A stretch of 64,000 nucleotides of DNA from Anoxynatronum sibiricum (lineage in GTDB: Bacteria > Bacillota > Clostridia > Peptostreptococcales > Tindalliaceae), in assembly GCF_039414295.1 (NCBI RefSeq), contig NZ_JBCITM010000005.1, forward strand, positions 173,202 through 237,201. The letters are read 5' to 3'. The notes below the pieces were generated by a model. It was not told the origin of the DNA. It made no database searches and saw only the letters and a list, made by a program, of their open reading frames with translations. The first letter of the stretch is position 1. Each line of letters opens with the position of its first letter. The position numbers and the translations under genes are program-made. Shown here one piece after another: positions 58,728 to 64,000 of the stretch.

Positions 58728-60302
58728 ATGCACTCATTACATAAGTCTTTAAAGAATGGCACCATTCAAAGGCGATTCCTCACATGCGTTTTCATGATCA
58801 CTCTCTTGCTTTCCGCCTTTCCCCTCACCGCCTTTGGCACCACCTTCTCCAACCTTGAAATCCCCGGCTACGAAGGCGGCATTCAAGACCCCCGCATTTA
58901 CCGGGAAATGGTCTTTATCACCGGCGAGCCGGTACTGCTTGAGGGCGACATCGCCATCACCGACAGGGCCGGCCGGGTCACCTATAATTACCGAAACATG
59001 ACCAACCGGGAAGGTACCGTTACCATGACCCGCAACGTCACCCTTGAGCGGGACATCACCGAAAATGGTAACGACCAGAAGACAGAAACCTTCCGTCTCA
59101 CCCGGTTTCGGGAAACCATCACCGCCGAAGGTGCCACTTACCAGTCCGATGAGCGGAGCAACCAGTGGAGCCAGTCCACCGTTTTTCACGCCAAACCTGC
59201 CGCCACCTACTTTGCCGGCAATTGGGATGGCCGCAAGTATTACACCATCAACGGCACCGAAGGCCGGGTGATTGTGGAAACCCGGGGCAGCCGGGTGGGC
59301 TACGACCAGCACTGGAGCACCATCGACACCCAGACACTGGTGCACTACATCGACTACGAAACCGGCACCGGCAACGACCAGGTCCGCTGGCAGGGAACCG
59401 CCCAGGTGCAGGTTTCCCATAACCGCACCATCAGCCCCCACTTCGAGGTGAACATCCCCACTCAAATCAGCTTTCGGGGAGCCTACCGCCTCACCGAGCA
59501 GGAAGAAAACGTGCTGAAATATGCCTTTGACCTGCCCCGCTTCAACGGCAACGGCGGCCCCACCAGTCAACGGAACCTGGGCACCGGCAGCTTCACCCTG
59601 GACACCAACCCCACCAACCAGATGCAGCACATCCCTGAAATGCGGGACATCAACGGCCATTATGCCGAAGAAGCCATCCGCTTTCTTTCCAGCGTGGGTG
59701 CATTCCCCACCAGCACCACCACCTTTGGCCCTGACCTTCCCGTCAGCCGGGCAGAATTTGCCCGGGCCCTCACCGTTTCACTGGGATACGTGAACGAAGC
59801 CACCGTGCCTGAGCGCCGGTCTTCCTTCCAGCGGGCCGACCGCCAGGAATCCCTGTTCACCGACGTGGGGCAAGACCACCCCTACCGCACCTACATTGAA
59901 ACCGCCTACACCAAAGGGCTTATGGCCGGTGTGGATGTTGATCTCTACATCCCCCTGGGCACTGAACCCCGCCCCGAGTCCTCCAACGTCCGCTTCTACC
60001 CCGACGCCACCATCACCCGGGCAGAAGCCATGACCATTCTCATCAAGGCGCTGGGCTTCGAGCACCTGGCGCCCATTCAGCAATACGGCACCGGCTACCT
60101 GGACGACACCGCCATTCCCCTGTGGGCCCGCAACGCCGCCTACCTCTCCCGGGAGCTGGGCCTGGTACGCGATGTTTCCGGCTACTTCCAGCCCCAGCGG
60201 GAAATGACCAAGGCCGATACCGCCATTCTTCTCAACGACTTCATCGACTACCTGCGCACTCAGCTGCGCTACGACTATCGGGAACGGGTGCTGAACTATT
60301 AA
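58728..60302 (+). CDS. Secreted protein with three C-terminal SLH domains
   Basis: A 524-residue exported protein. A signal peptide (FMITLLLSAFPLTAFG) precedes a beta-rich region of about 260 residues (TYNYRNMTNREGTVTMTRNV) without recognised family. Three SLH domains end the protein: MRDINGHYAEEAIRFLSSVG, FTDVGQDHPYRTYIETAYTK and a third from YLDDTAIPLWARNAAYLSRE to MTKADTAILLNDFI. The start is set by AAAGGAGG nine bases upstream, inside the hairpin. It would be attached non-covalently to the wall and could be an S-layer component. Confidence 0.87.
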   Translation: MHSLHKSLKNGTIQRRFLTCVFMITLLLSAFPLTAFGTTFSNLEIPGYEGGIQDPRIYREMVFITGEPVLLEGDIAITDRAGRVTYNYRNMTNREGTVTMTRNVTLERDITENGNDQKTETFRLTRFRETITAEGATYQSDERSNQWSQSTVFHAKPAATYFAGNWDGRKYYTINGTEGRVIVETRGSRVGYDQHWSTIDTQTLVHYIDYETGTGNDQVRWQGTAQVQVSHNRTISPHFEVNIPTQISFRGAYRLTEQEENVLKYAFDLPRFNGNGGPTSQRNLGTGSFTLDTNPTNQMQHIPEMRDINGHYAEEAIRFLSSVGAFPTSTTTFGPDLPVSRAEFARALTVSLGYVNEATVPERRSSFQRADRQESLFTDVGQDHPYRTYIETAYTKGLMAGVDVDLYIPLGTEPRPESSNVRFYPDATITRAEAMTILIKALGFEHLAPIQQYGTGYLDDTAIPLWARNAAYLSRELGLVRDVSGYFQPQREMTKADTAILLNDFIDYLRTQLRYDYRERVLNY

Positions 60303-60309
60303 AAAAACC

Positions 60310-60344
60310 GAGCCATGGGAAGGTGTTCCATGGCTCATTTTTTT
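60310..60344 (+). terminator. Intrinsic terminator after the SLH gene
   Basis: GAGCCATGG pairs with CCATGGCTC around a nine-base loop, then a run of T. It begins seven bases after the stop codon. Confidence 0.9.
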
Positions 60345-60423
60345 ACGGAAGCAAATCCCGCGCGGAACAATGATTCCATCAGAAAGAAAAACGGCAATAA
60401 AAATGACGATAAATTGAAACTAT

Positions 60424-60437
60424 TTTCGGCGCCGAAA
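60424..60437. promoter_or_regulatory. Perfect 14-bp palindrome upstream of the S41 protease
   Basis: TTTCGGCGCCGAAA is a perfect palindrome 69 bases before the start codon. TTGAAA (60414) and TATACA (60441) are nearby but 21 bases apart. It may be an operator for the protease gene. Confidence 0.45.
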
Positions 60438-60505
60438 CGTATACATTGTATGGTAAGATGGGTAAGTATGAAAAAAGCATTGAATTTGTGAAGGATGTGA
60501 CCGCC

Positions 60506-62008
60506 ATGCAGAAATTATTAACGGGACGGGGTCCCTTATTTAAGACACATCACCCATCAGGCAGAAGGACGCTGAAGCCAACGCTGTTGGTGCTGGCACT
60601 GGCCCTGCTGATCACTGGAATCTTCCCCCTGGCCGCCTTTGCAAATCCCCTGAACGAAACCATTTCCAGGGAAGACCAGGCCGTTATTCGCCAGGTGATT
60701 CTGGAAAACTACGTCATCGACATCGACCCTGCCAAGCTGGAAACCATCACCGTGGATTCCCTTGCCGTCTTACTGGATGAAAACAGCTACTACCTGCCCG
60801 ACTGGTACATGCAGGAGCTGATGGAAGAATACAGCGGCGAGTTCGAAGGTATCGGCGCCTATATTATGGAAGACGGCGACCGCATCATCATCGCCGAACC
60901 CATGTCCGGCAGCCCGGCTGAAGCAGCCGGCCTTCTTCCTGGTGACCAGATTGTGGCCGTTGACAGTAAAAGCCTGGAAGGCCTCACGGTGGACGACGCC
61001 GTTCGCCTCATCAAAGGTCCTGCCGGTACTGAGGTGCGCCTCTATATTCGCCGTGCAGGTCATGAAAACCCCGTCATCTTCAATATTACCCGCCAGCAGA
61101 TTGTCGTCTCCAGTGTCAGTGACCGGGTGTTTGACGGCATGATCGGTTATCTGGAGGTGCGCCAGTTCAGTGATCACACCACCGAATACACCCAAAAAGC
61201 CATCGACAATTTTCGTGCCTCCGGCATCACCAAGCTGATCATCGACCTCCGGGGCAACCCAGGCGGCCTTCTAATGGAAGGCGTAGAGTTCAGCCGGCTG
61301 TTTATTCCCCGGGGCCCTGTCGTTCATGTGTTCTATCGTGAGGGCAGCATCACCTACTCCTCCTATCTGGGAGAAGAACCCTTTGAAAACATCGTGGTCT
61401 TGGTGGATGAAGACAGTGCCAGTGCCGCTGAAATCTTCGCCGCCGCCTTTAAAGACCGGGGCAACGGCATTATTGTGGGAGAACCCACCTACGGCAAAGG
61501 ATCAGTACAGCGGCTGTACCCACTGCCCTCTGGCGCTGGGTTCAAGCTCACCGAAGCCATCTACCTCAGCCCCGACTACGCCACCATTGACGGTGTGGGC
61601 ATTAACCCGGCCATCAACATGCTTCGCTTTCACCCCAACCACGACCCTGAAAAACTCCTGCCCCTGGAGATCAACCGCAAACCCCTCGTTGGCCAGCAGG
61701 GTGAGGACATTGCCGCCGCCCAGCAGCGGCTGCGAAACATGGGCTACCCCATCACAGACCCTGCCGGCGCCTTTGGCCCCAGTACCCAAGAGGCGGTGAA
61801 GGCCTTTCAGGAAGACCAGGGCTTGTTTCCCTACGGTGTGCTTGACTTCTCCACCCAGCGCCGTTTGCAAAGAGCCTATATTTCCTGGCTGTTGGCCCCC
61901 GAGCAGGATATGCAGCTCACCACCGCCCTCTACTACCTTCGAGGCAACCGATCCTCCCATGTGGGCGTGGAACCTGTCCCCTTCGGCAGCCCGGTGGTGA
62001 ACCAATAG
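60506..62008 (+). CDS. S41 family C-terminal processing peptidase with PDZ and peptidoglycan-binding domains
   Basis: A 500-residue exported serine protease of the CtpA/CtpB type. An N-terminal hydrophobic segment (TLLVLALALLITGIFPLAAF) precedes a PDZ domain (AAGLLPGDQIVAVDSKSLEG). The peptidase core contains IDLRGNPGGLL, the serine in DEDSASAAEIFAAAF and the lysine in PTYGKGSVQ. The C-terminal PG_binding_1-type domain (EDIAAAQQRLRNMGY) should tether it to the wall. AAGGA lies ten bases before the ATG at 60506; an earlier ATG at 60446 lies in the promoter-like region. It may process surface proteins or a regulator. Confidence 0.9.
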   Translation: MQKLLTGRGPLFKTHHPSGRRTLKPTLLVLALALLITGIFPLAAFANPLNETISREDQAVIRQVILENYVIDIDPAKLETITVDSLAVLLDENSYYLPDWYMQELMEEYSGEFEGIGAYIMEDGDRIIIAEPMSGSPAEAAGLLPGDQIVAVDSKSLEGLTVDDAVRLIKGPAGTEVRLYIRRAGHENPVIFNITRQQIVVSSVSDRVFDGMIGYLEVRQFSDHTTEYTQKAIDNFRASGITKLIIDLRGNPGGLLMEGVEFSRLFIPRGPVVHVFYREGSITYSSYLGEEPFENIVVLVDEDSASAAEIFAAAFKDRGNGIIVGEPTYGKGSVQRLYPLPSGAGFKLTEAIYLSPDYATIDGVGINPAINMLRFHPNHDPEKLLPLEINRKPLVGQQGEDIAAAQQRLRNMGYPITDPAGAFGPSTQEAVKAFQEDQGLFPYGVLDFSTQRRLQRAYISWLLAPEQDMQLTTALYYLRGNRSSHVGVEPVPFGSPVVNQ

Positions 62009-62048
62009 AATGCCACGTCATGATCCTTCCGTCTTCCCGGTTTTTAAA

Positions 62049-62073
62049 AAAACTGCGGCAGGCGGTTTTCTTT
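62049..62073 (+). terminator. Intrinsic terminator after the S41 protease
   Basis: AAAACTGC pairs with GCGGTTTT around a five-base loop, followed by CTTTT. The rest of the gap to pyrG (62074-62242) has a heptad element but no clear promoter. Confidence 0.7.
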
Positions 62074-62193
62074 TGCCCGGCCATCTGATAGAATAACCAT
62101 ATTGTAAAAACTTCCAAGGACGTACCGACCCCGACATGCTGGCAGCCACCATACCGCCAGCATCCTTTATGCCATGACGCTTCAAGTAGTTTA

Positions 62194-62221
62194 TTCACTA
62201 TTCCCTATCAACTATCAACTG
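62194..62221 (+). repeat. Dispersed heptad repeat element, copy 9
   Basis: Units TTCACTA, TTCCCTA, TCAACTA, TCAACTG, ending nine bases before the pyrG ribosome binding site AAAGGAG. Confidence 0.75.
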
Positions 62222-62242
62222 TCTTTCGAAAGGAGATTCAAT

Positions 62243-63841
62243 ATGACCAAATACATCTTTATCACCGGCGGTGTGGTTTCCTCCCTGGGCAAAGGGATCA
62301 CAGCCGCTTCCCTGGGGCAGCTCTTAAAAAGCCGGGGCCTGAAAGTCACCATGCAAAAATTCGATCCTTACATTAATATTGACCCAGGCACCATGAGCCC
62401 CTACCAGCACGGAGAAGTTTTCGTCACCGACGATGGTGCCGAAACCGATCTTGATCTGGGCCACTATGAACGCTTCGTTGATCTGAACCTTTCCAAGTAC
62501 AGCTCCGTTACCTCCGGCAAGGTCTATCACTCCGTCATTTCCAAAGAGCGCAAGGGCGACTACCTGGGGGGCACTGTACAGGTCATTCCCCACATCACCA
62601 ACGAAATCAAAGACCGGGTGTACCGCCTGGGCAAAGACGGCAACTACGACGTGGTCATCACCGAGGTGGGGGGCACCGTGGGCGACATCGAGTCCCTGCC
62701 TTTCCTGGAAGCCATTCGTCAGGTGAAACACGAAGTCGGCCGTGAAAATGTCATGTACATACATGTCACGCTGGTTCCCTTTTTGGGCAAGGCGGGGGAA
62801 CTGAAAACCAAGCCTACCCAGCACAGCGTCAAAGAGCTGCGCTCCATCGGCATTCAGCCCGACGTGGTGGTGTGCCGCACCGAAAAGCACATTTCCCGTG
62901 ATATGAAAGATAAAATTGCCCTCTTCTGCAACCTTGACCCCAACCATGTGGTGGAGAACATGGATGCCGAGAGCATTTATGAAGTGCCCCTCATGCTCCA
63001 GTCGGAAGGCCTCGATGAAATTGTGGTTAAAACCCTGGGCCTCAATGCCGGTACTGCCAATCTGGACACATGGAAAACCATCGTTGAGCGGGATAAAAAC
63101 CCGGAGCAGCAGGTGACTATTGCTGTGGTGGGAAAATATGTGGAGCTGCTGGATGCTTATCTTTCCATTGCTGAAGCGCTGAACCATGCCGGCATTTACC
63201 ACAATGCCAAGGTGAACGTCAGATGGATTCAGGCAGAAACAGTGACAGACGCCAACGCCCCCCAACTGTTGGAAAACGTGGCGGGCATTCTGGTGCCCGG
63301 CGGGTTTGGCGACCGGGGCATTGAAGGCAAAATTGCTGCCATCCGTTTTGCCCGTGAGCATCAGGTGCCCTTCTTTGGCATCTGCCTGGGGATGCAAATG
63401 GCTGTGGTGGAGTTTGCCCGCCATGTGGCTGGCCTCTCCCAGGCCCAGAGCTCAGAGTTTGAGGAAGAAGGCGCTCACCCAGTGATTCACATCATGCCAG
63501 AGCAGAAAGATGTCTCCGACAAAGGCGGCACCATGCGCCTGGGGCTATACCCCTGCAAAGTCTACCCCGACACCAAAGCCAGAGAAGCCTATGGCGAAGA
63601 CCTCATCTATGAGCGCCACCGCCACCGATTTGAATTCAACAACGAGTACCGTGACCAGCTCACCCAGCTGGGCCTGATCATCAGCGGCATTTCCCCCGAT
63701 GAACGCCTGGTGGAACTCATCGAGCTGAAAGACCACCCCTGGTTTGTGGCCGGTCAGTTCCACCCCGAGTTCAAAAGTCGCCCCGCCCGCCCCCATCCGT
63801 TGTTCAGAGACTTTGTGAAGGCGGCGCTGGATCTACAGTAA
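62243..63841 (+). CDS. pyrG: CTP synthase
   Basis: A 532-residue enzyme that aminates UTP to CTP with glutamine and ATP. The synthase domain has IFITGGVVSSLGKGITAASL (P-loop), FDPYINIDPGTMSPYQHGE and EVGGTVGDIESLPF. The C-terminal glutamine amidotransferase domain has GGFGDRG, the nucleophile in FFGICLGMQMA (about residue 381) and FHPEFKSRP. The length is standard for the family. The ATG at 62243 follows AAAGGAG; the frame opens earlier through the heptad element. Confidence 0.97.
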   Translation: MTKYIFITGGVVSSLGKGITAASLGQLLKSRGLKVTMQKFDPYINIDPGTMSPYQHGEVFVTDDGAETDLDLGHYERFVDLNLSKYSSVTSGKVYHSVISKERKGDYLGGTVQVIPHITNEIKDRVYRLGKDGNYDVVITEVGGTVGDIESLPFLEAIRQVKHEVGRENVMYIHVTLVPFLGKAGELKTKPTQHSVKELRSIGIQPDVVVCRTEKHISRDMKDKIALFCNLDPNHVVENMDAESIYEVPLMLQSEGLDEIVVKTLGLNAGTANLDTWKTIVERDKNPEQQVTIAVVGKYVELLDAYLSIAEALNHAGIYHNAKVNVRWIQAETVTDANAPQLLENVAGILVPGGFGDRGIEGKIAAIRFAREHQVPFFGICLGMQMAVVEFARHVAGLSQAQSSEFEEEGAHPVIHIMPEQKDVSDKGGTMRLGLYPCKVYPDTKAREAYGEDLIYERHRHRFEFNNEYRDQLTQLGLIISGISPDERLVELIELKDHPWFVAGQFHPEFKSRPARPHPLFRDFVKAALDLQ

Positions 63842-63888
63842 CCGGCATATGCAACCAAAAGCAGCAAAAGCTGCTGAGGTTGTCGAAA

Positions 63889-63922
63889 AAGTCATGTTTT
63901 AGAGATGAAACATGGCTTTTTT
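63889..63922 (+). terminator. Intrinsic terminator after pyrG
   Basis: AAGTCATGTTT and AAACATGGCTT form an 11-bp stem with one wobble, followed by TTTT. The remaining bases to 64000 contain no recognised gene start. Confidence 0.8.
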
Positions 63923-64000
63923 GCGCTTAGAATCAGTTTTGAGGGGTGATATTGCTTTGAGAAAGGGTATTCCTATCCTCTATTATCAAGGATAGTGGCG

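Overview
The window looks like a chromosomal segment of an anaerobic Bacillota (Clostridia-like) bacterium. The evidence is the Bacillus/Clostridium-type gene order tmk-darA-holB-ricT-trmN6-rsmI, an oxygen-independent (cbi) corrin pathway under a cobalamin riboswitch, an oxygen-sensitive-type cysteine desulfidase, SLH-anchored and LPXTG-anchored surface proteins, and strong AGGAGG-type ribosome binding sites. The surface proteins are very acidic, which would suit an alkaline or saline habitat, but that is only an inference. No species can be named from the sequence alone.

Layout. 1-5.9 kb: the end of a Liv-type solute-binding protein, then livH-livM-livG-livF, directly followed by dihydroxyacetone kinase subunits dhaK-dhaL without dhaM. 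5.9-7.7 kb: a DhaR-like regulator whose AAA+ domain has lost its ATPase and sigma-54 contact motifs. 7.7-10.1 kb: a cysteine desulfidase and a cysteine-synthase-family enzyme, closed by a terminator. 10.26-22.7 kb: a cobalamin riboswitch with terminator, then a tightly overlapping, visibly GC-richer operon: cbiX, cbiA, an AIR-synthase-like kinase (possibly CblS), pduX, cbiC, cbiD, cbiE, cbiT-cbiL fusion, cbiF, cbiG-cbiH fusion, cbiJ. Several of these enzymes carry Ser/Thr/Pro-rich low-complexity inserts. 22.8-24 kb: two small membrane proteins flanking a phased array of DnaA-box-like sites. 24-31.6 kb: a conserved housekeeping block (Orn/Lys/Arg decarboxylase, tmk, darA, holB, a convergent TetR gene, ricT, trmN6, rsmI).

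31.6-44.4 kb is the most unusual part. It holds three sorting-signal surface proteins with long Asp-Ala dipeptide stalks. Two of them contain thioester adhesin (TQXA-type) domains. Each locus starts with the same promoter: four 11-bp TGTC direct repeats placed exactly as in PhoB-type activator promoters. Each also carries a shared leader element before the structural gene, and two of the three encode a small conserved protein of about 90 residues in between. A membrane-anchored, toroid-like protein lies among them on the opposite strand. 44.6-45.2 kb: an AbrB-type antitoxin with a RelE/ParE-type toxin broken by one TGA codon. 45.3-60.3 kb: cell-surface genes, namely a secreted stalk-domain protein with an Asp/Arg/Tyr-rich linker, a 2161-residue TIG-repeat protein, two SLH proteins, and an embedded MNT/HEPN pair. 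60.4-63.9 kb: an S41 processing protease and CTP synthase.

Two features cut across regions. A dispersed 28-bp element made of four heptads (TTCMCTA type, always ending in CTG) occurs at nine intergenic places. Simple-sequence expansion also recurs inside coding regions (Asp-Ala, Asp/Arg/Tyr, Ser/Thr/Pro), suggesting a genome prone to tandem-repeat growth. No tRNA, rRNA, insertion sequence or CRISPR array was recognised.
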